Shown: positions 21,816 through 33,373, numbered from the stretch's first letter. The stretch: 64,000 nucleotides of DNA from Malania oleifera (GCF_029873635.1 NC_080423.1:108889087-108953086); one strand, 5' to 3'. The notes: generated by a model not told the origin, from the sequence alone. Numbers and translations: made by a program.

Positions 21816-24800
21816 CTATTCAAGCAAGGAATTCTCTTTATTAATCACTTTTAATAATAATAATAATAATACACATACTGATTGGCGTGATTTTCCCGCT
21901 CTTGTTGCCATGGGGATCAGTTTGAAAAGGCGTTTGTGTGCCCACTCCATAGCATCCAATTGGCTTCTTTCTATCCAAATTGATCTAACAGCTGGAGGCG
22001 GAACACATGACACCGCAGAAATAGAAATAGGAAAGCTCTTCAGGTTTGGGCATCCATCTATGTGTATTTCCTGCAAAGAATCACAGACCATGCTCCCCTT
22101 ACTGCCACATATTAACCCCTGCAACTTCGGCAGATTTGCCAACCACAATTCTTGTAATTTTGGGAACATGAACATGGAATTCTTGCTCCTTTCCTGATCT
22201 ACCCCCTCTTCTTCTTCGTCTCCGTCTGCCACTGCAATGATATTCTCAATGTTTCTGCAGCAAGACACCGACATAATCTCAAGGTTTTGGAGGCGGTTCT
22301 GTGCAAACCCAAGAGGAAATATATACTCTAGTTTATGACAACTCCAAATGGCCAGGCTCTTAAGATTGGAAAAGCTTCCACTTGATACTGGCGACGGTGG
22401 TTGTACTCCCTCCTGATCCTGAAGCTTTAAGAGGGCTTTGAGGTTTTTCAAATGATCAAGCACCAAGGTCTCCAGCCGCGGTAAAAATAGAGGAACAATA
22501 TTAGAATCGGTGGCGGTAGTGCAACAATTCTCTGCCCACAAGTAACGCATCCCATGGCACCACTCAATTTTGCATCTCTCTAAATCCTCAACGTTCTTCA
22601 AACAAGACCAAAAATCTGACAAACTATAGAAATCATTGCATCCCCTTAAAATCAACTCTTGGACATTTGAAGGGAGCATGAGGGATAATTCCCCTCTTTC
22701 CGGACTATTACGAACCCCATCATATTCTATACATACATGTCTACCAAAAAATATTTTTGGTAACTGAAGGACATTTGACGATAAACCAAGGAAGTAATGC
22801 TTTAACTTTTTCCAATCCTCAGATTTGATGTAATTGTTAAACTTGAGAGGGTCAGCGACCCAGAGTTTGATACTTTCTAACTTTGTCAAGACAGAGAGTT
22901 GCTCAACCTGCACATGTTCACCTCCAACTCCAATGCACTGCAACTGCCTTAGCCTGGAGAGGACCCCCCCACCCCCACCCCCACGTTGAGTTTGAGGAAA
23001 CATCCATTCTACGGACATACCATACAAGTCCAGGAATTTGAGGTCGCCTAATTCTTCAATGCCCATTAGAGCTCCACATTTTTTACTTCCCTTAAGATCA
23101 AGTTCCCTTAATTTTTTGAGTTGTGCCAAAGAAGGAACATGTTTTAAATTTTGGCATTTTCTAAGCAATAGTGCTCTTAGCTTCGTCAAACTTAAAAGGG
23201 AATCAGGAACACGATCAATGCCTGTACTAGACAAGTCTAAAACAGTCAAACTTTCCATACCTACAAAAAAGACATTGGACAGCTTTGTTAATTTTGCATT
23301 ATTTTTTAGTAGTAAAGTAGAGAGCATAGGGCACTCTAGCGATGTGGAAAATGCCGCCCCTCTACATAAGTAATTATTCATTAATGAAGTCCTCTCTAGA
23401 TTCCTTGGCCAATTCTCGACATTTGGGAGCTCTTCCAATTGGACACCAGCTTTCACCATGAACTTATCCGATCCTACAATATCAAGGGCCATGTCTCTTA
23501 TCACATCATGCATCTTTACACAATTGCGATTGTAACTTATAGATTGTTGTAGTAAGCATGCATTTATAAGTTTATTCAATATAGAGTGGCCATGATCATA
23601 CTCCTGTTGCCTTGTACCCATTTCATCTATTAGCCCCTCACAGATCCAATACCGTATCAATACCACTCTTGGAATGTCGTGATCTTCTGGAAATAAGGCA
23701 CAATACAATAGACACTCCTGCATCTTTTCATTCTTCAATTGATCATAACTAAATCTTAAGCGCTTATATACACCCTTTAGATCTTGATTGACATCTAGAG
23801 CATGTTTTTGTAATTCATTTAAAGCATTTCTCCACTCATGAATGTCACCCACTCCTGTCATGCCTCTAGCTACTGTGATGATTGCAAGGGGCAAACCGGA
23901 ACATTCTCTAGCAACAGATTTGGCAATTTCTTCCACTTTAGAATCAACAAGAACAGTGTGAGGCCCCAATTTTTCCTTGAATAGACTCCAAGCTTCTTCA
24001 GTGGAAAGTGGCTCAATTTTGATAATTTTTTGGCACATTTGTTGACACACCTTTGAGGATCGAGAAGTTATGATCAACTTCCCCTTGCTATCTTCATTAA
24101 TAGGAATTCCCACATCCTCTATAGAATAACTTTTCCATATATCATCTAAAATAAGGACAAATTTCTCTCTAGCATTCAATGCTTTTGACAACATAGCTGC
24201 CCTTATAATTTCATCTTCCTCTCCTTTAAAATCTACACTCAATTTTAATGCAATGTTATTTTGCAAGATGCGAACACTTGATTCTTGAGATACAGTGACC
24301 CAAAAAACAGAACCAAAGGGACTCGAATTTTCCAAGAGTTGGTTGTGGATGTGTGTTATAATGGTTGTTTTGCCCACTCCTCCCATTCCGTAAACTCCCA
24401 CACTTCTAATGTCATCTTTCATCAATATTTCCCAAATCTTTTCAAGGTTTCTCTTGGCTGTAGCTTCACCTATTAATAGTGTGGTTGGTAATGCAAGTCC
24501 TTTATCTAAACATGTGTTGATAACAACCCCATCAGGAAATACGCCTTGCTGGAAAACTTCATTTACTTCTTCAATCTTCTTCTCGACATTCATTAAGAAC
24601 TTCGATCGAGATAAAAATCTCTTTTTTTTAGAATCTTGCTCTATTTGAGCCACTTCTTGTGTTTTTCCTTTCACAAGTTCCAGCCAATTTTCAACCTCCG
24701 CCTTGGGCTCCTTTAAGAAATGGTGTTCAATGCTATTCTGTACTTGCTTTCTTATGTCCTTTTCACGGCTACTCAATGCATCCATTTTCTCCTTAAGGTT

Positions 24801-24908
24801 TTGCAATTTTTCTTGAAGGATTTCGTGATAACTCCAACACTCTCTAGTGGGGATGTATATACATTTTAGTAGCTTAACACCTTCCAATATGGGCAAAAAG
24901 AACTCCAT
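21816..24908 (-). CDS. CC-NBS-LRR disease-resistance protein (CNL-A, RPS2/RPS5-like)
   Basis: Intact intronless frame of 1030 residues, normal for the family. It would act as an intracellular immune receptor that senses pathogen effectors and switches by ADP/ATP exchange. Order: coiled coil with EVENWL at 71-76; P-loop GMGGVGKTT 174-182 (Lys180); RNBS-A FWVTVS ~203; kinase-2 LILDDIW 252-258; RNBS-B KLIITSRS ~277; GLPL ~338-342; RNBS-D CLLYCALFPED 399-409; MHD 466-468; then irregular LRRs from ~525 to ~990 (VLDLSSTGI at ~557). All switch motifs are kept, so it looks functional. Oddities: a six-glycine run at 643-648 replacing the SEGEG of CNL-B, and a C-terminal tail (about the last 30 residues) that includes six leucines encoded by a TAA/TTA microsatellite and is absent from CNL-B. 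The start is the first Met and is shared with CNL-B. No N-myristoylation Gly2 and no TIR domain. Specificity is unknown. Confidence 0.95.
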   Translation of the reverse strand: MEFFLPILEGVKLLKCIYIPTRECWSYHEILQEKLQNLKEKMDALSSREKDIRKQVQNSIEHHFLKEPKAEVENWLELVKGKTQEVAQIEQDSKKKRFLSRSKFLMNVEKKIEEVNEVFQQGVFPDGVVINTCLDKGLALPTTLLIGEATAKRNLEKIWEILMKDDIRSVGVYGMGGVGKTTIITHIHNQLLENSSPFGSVFWVTVSQESSVRILQNNIALKLSVDFKGEEDEIIRAAMLSKALNAREKFVLILDDIWKSYSIEDVGIPINEDSKGKLIITSRSSKVCQQMCQKIIKIEPLSTEEAWSLFKEKLGPHTVLVDSKVEEIAKSVARECSGLPLAIITVARGMTGVGDIHEWRNALNELQKHALDVNQDLKGVYKRLRFSYDQLKNEKMQECLLYCALFPEDHDIPRVVLIRYWICEGLIDEMGTRQQEYDHGHSILNKLINACLLQQSISYNRNCVKMHDVIRDMALDIVGSDKFMVKAGVQLEELPNVENWPRNLERTSLMNNYLCRGAAFSTSLECPMLSTLLLKNNAKLTKLSNVFFVGMESLTVLDLSSTGIDRVPDSLLSLTKLRALLLRKCQNLKHVPSLAQLKKLRELDLKGSKKCGALMGIEELGDLKFLDLYGMSVEWMFPQTQRGGGGGGVLSRLRQLQCIGVGGEHVQVEQLSVLTKLESIKLWVADPLKFNNYIKSEDWKKLKHYFLGLSSNVLQLPKIFFGRHVCIEYDGVRNSPERGELSLMLPSNVQELILRGCNDFYSLSDFWSCLKNVEDLERCKIEWCHGMRYLWAENCCTTATDSNIVPLFLPRLETLVLDHLKNLKALLKLQDQEGVQPPSPVSSGSFSNLKSLAIWSCHKLEYIFPLGFAQNRLQNLEIMSVSCCRNIENIIAVADGDEEEEGVDQERSKNSMFMFPKLQELWLANLPKLQGLICGSKGSMVCDSLQEIHIDGCPNLKSFPISISAVSCVPPPAVRSIWIERSQLDAMEWAHKRLFKLIPMATRAGKSRQSVCVLLLLLLKVINKENSLLE
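21853..21872 (-). repeat. Coding TTA microsatellite at the 3' end of CNL-A
   Basis: A TAATAATAATAATAA run on the plus strand encodes the poly-leucine of the CNL-A tail. In CNL-B the frame stops soon after the VCVLL sequence. Confidence 0.8.
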
Positions 24909-26565
24909 CTGCTCTCTGCATGTATAATTCTCAAATGGTGAGCGAGTTTTGTAATGATATTCTAGACGCTAAATTAAAGATAAAAACAGTTAAAACGAAG
25001 GTTAAATAAACTAATAATAAGGCATAAAAAACCACAAATAAATTAGTTTTGCCCAAAAAAAAAAAATCAATCATTATACAAAAATTCACTTGAGGCTTTT
25101 GAGAAATATAAAAGGCCAATATGTAGGTTCATGAAGTAACAATTACTTTGCGACTCTTAGTCTTCTAGTTTTTCAAAAACATTAAGACAACGTATTCATT
25201 GAATAAGCTAACCAAGCATTTGTTGAGAATTTCATTTGCTTGTTTGGCCACAATGAAAAATGTATATTCTTTGATAGTTTTTTACTTGAGAAACATGTTA
25301 AGAGAAGTAAATAAATTAAATAGTAAAAAAGCTGACCTAATTTACAAACCATTGCTTGAGCCAACAAGAGAGACACAAGAGGAAGCTTGTTATTTTCAAT
25401 TAATTAGTAAGAGAAACTTAGGAAAAAATGTTTAAGTACGCAAGGGTTGAAATACAAATAAAAATGATAAAAAGAGTAAGTAGGAATTGTCTTCCACATA
25501 TAACTGTAGTAAGGAATTATCATTTATGAAATTCTCGGGAAAAATAAGAAATTTTTTTTTTTTACTTTCAATTATATTGCCACCCTATACCAAATGTTAT
25601 TAAAAATGAAAAGTTGTTCAAACATTATCAAAAATTAAGAGAAAATAGGATCAAGATAATTGTTGTTTTCCATTTTAGTTTTTTCAAAGAATTAAAAAAG
25701 CAATTTAACTAATGTTTTTATTTTCAACATTTGTATAAAATAAATAAATGACAAAAAAAGTTTTCGCCCTATTTACTTGTAGAAATAGCTTTATACTTAA
25801 TTTTTAGTTCTTAGAACAATTACAAAAAAATGTCAACATATTTTTCAATTTTCTAAATTTCTGTAGGAACGTTAAGTTAGAAAATGACGTATCAAATGAG
25901 TCAACAAGTTTCAAGTCTGAATTGTAGGACCAACAAAGTAAGTCAAAAATAGGGTTTCAAACACCCAAAACGTGAAATATGCATGTCTAGGTAAAAAAGT
26001 TAACCATTGGTACCGAGTAAAATGACTCGTAGGAACAAGTCTTGCAAAATGAGTCGCATAAGAACAAATAATGTACAAAACGAGCAACAAGTTTCCAAAG
26101 CTAATTATAAACAAATCAAATTTATTTATTGTTGAATTTTAGTTTTTTTATTTATAATTTTAGTTTCTTCATTATGTTACTTCTCATATTATTTTTTAGT
26201 TTTTTTTTTTTCCCTTTGCAAATATGTTGGAATAATTTAGTTAGAGCCATGGACCTTTTTTTGGATACATTAAGACAATTATATTGTCTTCAAATCCTAT
26301 ACCAAGTACTACTAAAAATGAAAAGTTATTTTAGTATAATAATTTAAATTTTAAAAATTTAATATTAATTAACTATGTCGTAAAATCAAATTTCTTGTTC
26401 ATTAATTTATTATATATTTTCTTTTATTTATCAAACTTCTTAATAAATAAATATGAAAAAACATGTTCTTTCATATTCTTTTAAAAGAAATTATCGAAAA
26501 GAAACCTAAAGGAAAAACTAACTAAAGAAATAAATAAACAAAGAAAAAGGTTTCTCAATCAACTA
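24909..26565. other. 5' flank of CNL-A
   Basis: No gene is seen. 24909-25210 matches 44109-44410 of unit B and should include the leader and core promoter of CNL-A, on the minus strand, although I cannot fix a TATA box. 25212-26293 is present only in unit A. The match to unit B resumes at 26294. Confidence 0.6.
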
Positions 26566-26569
26566 ACTG

Positions 26570-27500
26570 GTCATGTACGTAAAGAAACTCAATTAGGTTT
26601 CTCAATTTCTACTTTCCTCTCCTCGGATTTCTCAACAGTTAACCACGCAGAGGAAAAATTAAGCATGAGTCAAAGCTGAATCGCTAGATTAAGATCTCCA
26701 CATCAATAAGATCGCCATCATTAAAAAACAAAAAAATCGATGGTGAGAAATAACCTCCGAGATGGAGAATGGAAACTTGTAATAAGCAATTAAAAAACTA
26801 CATAATAATCAGACATGCAAATCATCAACTTACAGAACGACGTTCAATATATACAAAAAAATTTATATTTAAAAAAAAAAAAAAATTACCTTCAATCAAT
26901 ATTGAATTGCCGTCAGTGGTTTTTGATTGTGAGCTTATAGGGAGCCGAGAACATTAATCACAAGAAATAATAAGCGAAGCTGATCATGCATGAAGAAGAA
27001 GATAGACGAAGAACAGAGGAAGGAGCTTTTGTGAAGGAGGAAGAGGAGAAGGCCGATATTTGGTCACCGACAGCCCCAAGCTCTTTCCTCTCCTTAGATT
27101 TCTCAATCTAGTAACTGGTCACGTAAGTAAAGAAACTCAATTAGGTTTCTCAATGAAATCGCCATCATTAAAATACAAAAAAATCGATTGTGAGAAATAA
27201 CCTCTGAGATGGAGAACGGAAACTTGTAATAAGCAATTAAAAAACCACACAATGATCAGACATGCAAATCTTCAACTTAAACATGCATGCACGGACGCTC
27301 AATATATATAAAAAAATTTAAAATATTTTTTTTAAAAAAATAATTACCTTCAATCAATATTTAATTGCACCGTCAATGGTTTCTGATTGAGAACAAGAAA
27401 TAATAAGCGAGGCTGGTCTTCTTTGAAGAAGAAAATCAAGGAAGAAGAGAGGGAGGAGCTTTGAGAAGGAGAAGGAGAAGGAGCTCTTTCGGCGGCCTCT
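26570..27500. repeat. Internal direct duplication in the CNL-A flank
   Basis: 26575-27060 and 27117-27500 share AAAGAAACTCAATTAGG, AAATCGATGGTGAGAAATAACCTC (T in place of G in copy 2) and TCAGACATGCAAATC. They also share TTACCTTCAATCAATATT and the AAGAAGAAGAT..ACGAAGAACAGAGG region. Unit B (44680-45170) and the 388-795 copy have a single copy, so the doubling is private to unit A. Confidence 0.85.
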
Positions 27501-28240
27501 GGTCCCATTTGTCATTATAAAGTCAATTACTTATGGCCGGCAGCTGGCAGCATCTAATAATTTTGAGGAGCCCAACTCCCATTCCCACTTCACAACGGGT
27601 ATAAAGATTCTTTGTGATTTGAATTTTTTTTTTTTTTTGGTGAGGCTTGTGGGTTGAGGATTTGTAAAATAAGAAGAAAAATCAATGTTGATACAGTCTA
27701 AAATTAAATTTGTGCTCAATAATTTAGAGTATTTTTTATTTTTTTATTTTTGTTTATAGTCAAACATAAGAAGCGTAGAGGTCTAATTAATCGTAGAATT
27801 ATTTTTATTTTTTCTTTTAATTTGTCAAAAAAAATTATAAATGAGCCATTGAATTTTGTATTTTTACAATATTTTTTAAAAATAAAAATTAACAATAATA
27901 GATTATAAATGAATAAGTGTCCAGTTTTGTTGTGAAAAGTAACTTTTATTTTTATTTTTAAATTTTTAAAAGTTATAAAATTTTAGTCTATTTTCAATTT
28001 TATAGAAATTTGTATAAAAGAGAAACCAAATAACAATAGATAATTTGTTCCATTATGTAAAACAAACTTCAATTTTTATTTCTAGATTTCAAATTTTGTT
28101 GAATTTTTTATAATACTTTAAAAGTTAAGATTAAAAAAATAAAAACCTTTGTTCACTAGTTTGCTAGTTTTGATTTTTTTTTTTCTAATGTAATTGCACC
28201 ATAAGTCCCGCTCTCTTTTTGGTATGAATTTTGTATATAA

Positions 28241-30955
28241 ATGGAGGATGGGCTTTTTGGGTTCTTTTAGTGTGACATTTAAGTTTGAACATGATGGTAT
28301 AACTACTATTCATAAGGTATGAAATACAACTTGCATACTAAAGTTTATAATCTAATTTTCTAGAAACTTTTCATCAAATTGATAAATGCATCTTTTAAGC
28401 TTATCCATTATAGAGTCTCATTATGAATAATAAATATTTTAAGACTAGAATTTAATTATGAAGCATGGTTTGAAAGAATGAATCAACAAACAAATCTTGA
28501 ATCTAGGGACAATAATTCTAGTGATGAATATGATCACACTTGGGGCACTTTTGCAATACTTATTTGTAGCGTACTAATTTGTATGCGTGTGCTTGTGTCA
28601 TACTTTTTGTTATGTTAAATAAGTAAAAGAAAAAGAAAAAGAAAAAGAAAAAGAAGTTGTTCCCATCAATTTCAAAGAGCCAAGCAGTGGTACGCCAAGG
28701 GGTTTTAGTTTTAACTCTAATGATTAGAACAAACTTATTAAACCCACCCTCAAATCATTATTAAAGGGGCAAACACGTCATTTGAAGGACACTAATCTCG
28801 GTCATCATGCCAGGAGTTGAGACACACACCATACTCATTGAGCACTTTATTACAACTCTAATATCCCACCTCAATTCAAACAAAAAATATTTCATCTCCT
28901 CAAGTTGACAGACTAGATAATTCATATGGATCATGGATAATGCATATAAACAAATCATATGCACAAATAGTGTACGCAGTGCGTACATTATTGGTAATTA
29001 AAAAACATTACTTTTTCCTGTTTGTATGGCTAAAAAGGAGACTAAAGAATCAGTCCATTATTGAAGAAACAGTCTTTTTCATTGAAAGAGTTTGATTCGA
29101 ACGGGTCATAAATGGGTAAGGTTTAAATGAGTTTGAGTTTAGATTGACCTGTTTATTAATATGTGAGTAATAAGTAAACTTAAACTCGTTCGATTAATAA
29201 ATAGATTAGGCCACCCGTTTATAAAGTAAAAAGTGCCGTAAAACCGTAACCACTGACCAACCCATTCGGCCTCCAATTGAGCCAATACTGCACACTATCA
29301 CATTCAATTGAATGAATCCTTGATAGTTTTTGGAGCTTGGCTTTTATAGGGATTTTTTTTTTTTTTCATTTTTAGGTATATGCCTTGCCCATTACAAATA
29401 AATGTAATTATTTTTACTCTTAATCTCACATAAATATATTTGAACTGTTTCATTTTTAAGAGTAAAAATTAAAAATTATATTTAAATAATTTCTTACATA
29501 ACTTAAATATTTTTAAAACAAAATTTTCATACTTAAATTTATTAACTAAAATATTGAATCTCGAAATTACTGATAAAAATTTATATTTTTCTTGACTACA
29601 ATTTAAAATGCATATTGAACTATTAATTGTGGTTAGTTCATAATCATCTCTCACACGAATAGTGCAGATAAATTATTTTATTCTTAATTAATAGAATGAA
29701 AAAAATAATCTAAAATTTGACAACACCAAAGCGTGTTCACTGTGTTCAATGACACTTGATGAGATTCTCTGCGCTATGAAAAAGATAGGAACGCTCCATC
29801 CAATGCAATGAAGCAAGAATCAGACAACCCATACCCAATATCCAAAAAAGCAAAAGCATAATCACCAACACTTTTGCTTTGTTCTGTTTGGACTTTTAAA
29901 AATTGGTACTGTACCTTTTAGCATTCACAGTTCAATTTGAGACTTCCAACTTCACAGAAATATTGAATTTGAGGATTATGCCAATTCAGTGCATTTGATT
30001 ATTCATTCCAAGCTTTTTCAGTACTTTATTTTATTTTTATTTTTTTTGGCTCTAAAAGAGACAATTATATAAAACTTAAGAATAGAGTTGAATAGTTAAT
30101 TAACTTTATAATTTTGTCTATCAAATTGTGATGCTTACAATCAGATTGTATTTTCAAACCCAACTTCGATAATTGGTGTTAAATGTTACTAAGTCATTAA
30201 TTATAATGGCTTTAAAAGCCCTAAATTAATATTTTAGTGAACATTATTACGGCGGTTTTTGAGTTAGACATTTTTTGACTCGTTTGATTTGATGTAATAG
30301 TCCTTTCTTATAATAAGATAAAATATAATTTATATTTTTTGTGAATCAAGGGAATAATTATTTTTTATATATTCTTAATTATTTTTATTCAACATGAAAT
30401 AAGAAAGAAATAGATATCTTCATTATGAAATTGAGGATAGTTATTCTTTATTTATTCATTATTATAAACTCATAAAATATTTTACAGTATTATTTATTTT
30501 GGAGTAATAACATAACTTCTAATATAACTAATTGTAATTAACCTATGAAAACTAATCATATCTATTTTTTAGAATAGGAATTTTGCAAATCAAATGTAAC
30601 CTTAGTAGCATTGTTTAGAATGACTTGAGGCTCCTTCTTCTGATGACCAATTTAATTATTGATTCCCTTAAAAATTAAGAGGTCAATTAATGTCAACAAA
30701 GCAAGGATTCAGATCATTTTGTTATCATGATCCAATAGCAAAATTCTACAATTAATTAATTTGTGATGGATCAAATTGACACACATCACCAAAATCAAAA
30801 ATTTAATTAGGAGCAATACCCTGTATATTGGTTTTTTTAAGGGGTTGAATTTTTTGGTTCTTGCATATTTATTTGGAAAGGAATTGTCCAACAGTGTTTG
30901 CGGAGAATTGTCTAAACTAGTGAACTATTTTAATCAATCTTGGAGACAAATCTGC
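28241..30955. other. AT-rich spacer between units A and B
   Basis: No gene is seen. It contains an (AAAAAG)n run at 28625-28655. A small MITE-like stretch near 29092-29226 has weak inverted ends (AACGGGT at one side, ACCCGTT at the other). The rest is unassigned. Confidence 0.4.
28625..28655. repeat. (AAAAAG)n hexanucleotide repeat
   Basis: About five consecutive copies. Confidence 0.9.
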
Positions 30956-30959
30956 CTAC

Positions 30960-31140
30960 ATCATTATTAAAAGCAGTCAAGCCAATCCTCTCTCCATCAT
31001 CATCCCCTCTTTTACTCTTTATTTTCACTTTTTTTTTAATTAAAAAATGAACAAATTATTTATTTTTTCTTACAATATCTAACTTTTTACTAACCATCCT
31101 CTCTTATACATGCATCTCCATAAGTCCAAAGGGAGCTTCT
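30960..31140. repeat. Fragment related to 47780-47950
   Basis: Shared ordered blocks are CCTCTCTCC.TCATC, TTACTCTTT.TTTTCA, CAATATCTAAC.TTTTTA and CCTCTCTT.TA...CATAAGTCCAAA. The partner lies in the inverted-repeat region on the right. No coding content. Confidence 0.5.
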
Positions 31141-31199
31141 CCTCCTAAACTAGGGATGGGTAAATCGAAATATTAGGTGACTTACAAAGGGGGAATGTG

Positions 31200-31560
31200 G
31201 TGGGCATGGAGGATGCCAATGTGTTGCATACGGGTGTTGAAATTAGTTTAGTAGGTAGCATACCTTGTGATCCTAGTTAGTTAAATTAACTTGGTAAATC
31301 ATTTTCTAATCTTGTGAGGGATGCATGGGTAGAACTTTATTTAAATTGTAAAAAGTTCTCAAAATTGGACTTTTTCATAAAGTTGCTTCATTCAAGGACA
31401 ATACATCGTCAAACTATTAATGCATTCAACATGAATTTGAGGTTAATTAAGGTGACATTGTTTAATAGTGAAACACTTTCAAAATCTCTTTATGAGTCGA
31501 ACACATACATGCGTGATTTGGACTTTGGTTACACTCCAATATATCCATTGAGGTTGTAGC
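31200..31560 (+). pseudogene. CACTA (En/Spm) transposase-region remnant
   Basis: An 81-residue open stretch (31314-31559) reads NCKKFSKLDFFIKLLHSRTI ... NSETLSKSLYES ... MRDLDFGYTPIY. It parallels the N-terminal part of plant CACTA TNP2-type transposases, where LDFL.KL.H, LP..ETLPKSYYEAK and RDLGLGY.. occur in the same order. The consensus comparison is from memory. The remnant stops where LTR-like sequence begins, and no CACTA terminal repeats were found. Confidence 0.6.
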
Positions 31561-32374
31561 GACGTCCTCTTGCGCGTGGCGGAAACACAACCATGTGTGT
31601 GTTGCCCTGGGGTACGTGAACTGAAAAAGGTGTGATTTTAAAAATGATATTTTCGCGAAAACTATGGTGTAATGGAGTCGTCACTAACCTTTTGAAATAT
31701 GATTAAAATACTTGATTACTACCCAATTAAGGGTAAAATCGGTTTGCGCTACCAGAGTCGAGTTCAGGAGTTCGATTACGCGAGGAAAAGGTATTAGCAC
31801 ACCCTATGCGCCCGTTTTTATAAACGGTACCTGATTAATAAAAAATTATCTCAAAATAAATCAAATAAGCCTTACTTATTTTACTCCCTTAAAAGTGTGA
31901 AGAAAATGTACAATCAGATGCGAGATCCGATTGATCATCTCCCAGAAGAATAACTCTGAGCTCTACAGACTACACTTAAGGATATTTTGTTTTTCGCATT
32001 AAAGCACATTAAAACTCAGATTTTGACCCTAAATGATTTGCCCCTATATTTGTCCCTCATATAAGAAATTTAGCATTTTACTCATAAGTCTCTCCCTCTT
32101 TTAGCATCAACAAAAAAGGCAAAATTTTATTCTTAAAAAATTTCTTAGCTTAAAAGAAAAACTCCCCCTTTTGAAATATTTTTCAATTTACTTGGAGAAC
32201 TCTTCCCCTTTTTGAAACACGCTCCCTCAATTTGACATTTATGCACACAAGACAGTATAACTAGTCATTTATGCAATACTTTTAAAAAATTAGAAATTTC
32301 ATGACAAAAAATTTTAAAACAAAGATTGGACAAGTCATGAAAACATTTAAGCACATAAACAAGAGATAAATTTT
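31561..32374. mobile_element. LTR-like fragment (Gypsy, possibly Tat/Ogre type)
   Basis: Contains GTAATGGAGTCGTCACTAACC and a GGTTTGCGCTACC...GGAAAAGGTATTAGCACACCCTATGCGCCCG arrangement (about 31670-31820), typical of long LTRs of plant Gypsy elements. A related motif order occurs at 46590-46740. No ends or internal genes seen. Fossil, tentative. Confidence 0.4.
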
Positions 32375-32384
32375 GGTTATTCAC

Positions 32385-32480
32385 TGAGAGTAAACTCCCA
32401 AGTGAGATAAAACCCAGGACCGTGAGATTACTATTAAGGAGCCCTTACTAGTTGAGCCAACCCAATTGGGCCAATCATAT
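32385..32480 (-). mobile_element. SINE-like remnant (copy in unit B)
   Basis: The minus strand reads GGTTGGCTCAACTAGTAAGG (box A-like), then ~35 bp further GGTCCTGGGTTTTATCTC (box B-like), then CACTTGGGAGTTTACTC. The same element sits at 9880-9965, so it predates the duplication. No clear tail. Confidence 0.45.
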
Positions 32481-33126
32481 CTATTAATGTATTTACACCT
32501 TAACTTTTTTCCAGGAGAACTCACATGGAAAGAAATTCTGAGGAAGTTAAAAGTCCACTCCTAACAAAATAATATTTTGCCCTCACTCTTAAAAGTAATA
32601 AAGTAAAAAGACCTATTTATTTTTTTTGTAAAAATATATAAAATAGGGAAAATAAATTTTAATGAGCTGTTAGGAAGTATTTCTTTTTTACAGTTTTTGT
32701 TTTAAAAAATATTATTTGAAACAGCTATTAGTTGTGTTACATGTACATTTCTGTCCATTTAAATTAGATATACTGGAAAAGTATTGAGATAGAAAACACA
32801 ACACAGTAAAGTGCACCACAATACTGCTTGTTCTTAAAACTTGTTCATAATAGGCGCAAGCCTAAACTTAAGGGTCATAAAGGATCAAATACCAAGCTGA
32901 ACAATTATTCAACTAAAAGCTTATAAATACCTTAAGTGAGGCCCAACAATTGATTCTATCTTGAAGCAATTGTATGTTTCGTGATCCCACCTAAAATTAT
33001 AAATTAGGATTTTTCGTTGAAATAAACTTTTCTTGGCCTCTTTGAAGGTTAGGAGAATATAAATTTTTGTATTTGTGCACAAGCACCCACTAGCAGCTAC
33101 TCATTTGAAGGTTTTTCTTTTTTAGG

Positions 33127-33357
33127 TACTTGAAAGTTTCATTAAAGATCAAAGCCTCAATCAAGGGGCTTTTCCTGCTGAAAAGAAAGCAGAGTATTTC
33201 TTTTTTCCCAAATTGTCTACCAAGGAACCCCTCAAGCTTAGTGCAGCTCCAGATTTGGTACAAAGAAATCAGCTCGTGTGGCATGACCAGTATGCATACT
33301 TTGGCAAACCAAGGCCCAGATTTTCCCTGCTGAAAAGGCAATGGAGGAAGAGATGAT
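33127..33357 (+). pseudogene. Orphan exon-like open stretch
   Basis: A splice-acceptor-like tract (TTTTTCTTTTTTAG, ending 33126) leads into 76 codons without a stop (VLESFIKDQSLNQGAFPAEK ... NQLVWHDQYAYFGKPRPRFS ... then a stop near 33357). Codon use and amino-acid balance look like real protein, and an intron-like AT-rich stretch precedes it. I do not recognise the family. There is no counterpart in unit A, and the piece ends where the perfect A/B tract begins. It is best read as a captured fragment of a host gene. Confidence 0.45.
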
Positions 33358-33373
33358 TGACCCGCTCACTGTG

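Larger units (their letters stand above)
9864..28240. repeat. Duplicated segment, unit A (partner: unit B, 32375-45840)
   Basis: Unit A and unit B are direct copies. Both contain, in the same order, a SINE-like remnant, a shared 446-bp perfect tract, a nested Copia/Gypsy fossil, an AT-rich spacer, a minus-strand CNL gene, and its 5' flank ending near TAATGTAATTGCACCATAAG. The offset falls from about 22.5 kb at the left to about 17.6 kb at the right because each unit has private insertions or losses. Unit A alone has 20370-21300, 25212-26293 and an internal flank duplication at 27100-27500. By eye, divergence outside the perfect tract is a few percent. Confidence 0.9.

Noticed and set aside
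22203-22240. Short acidic repeat in CNL-A (EEEEG run) as a separate feature
   Set aside because: It is present in both CNL proteins and is normal variation in an LRR loop.
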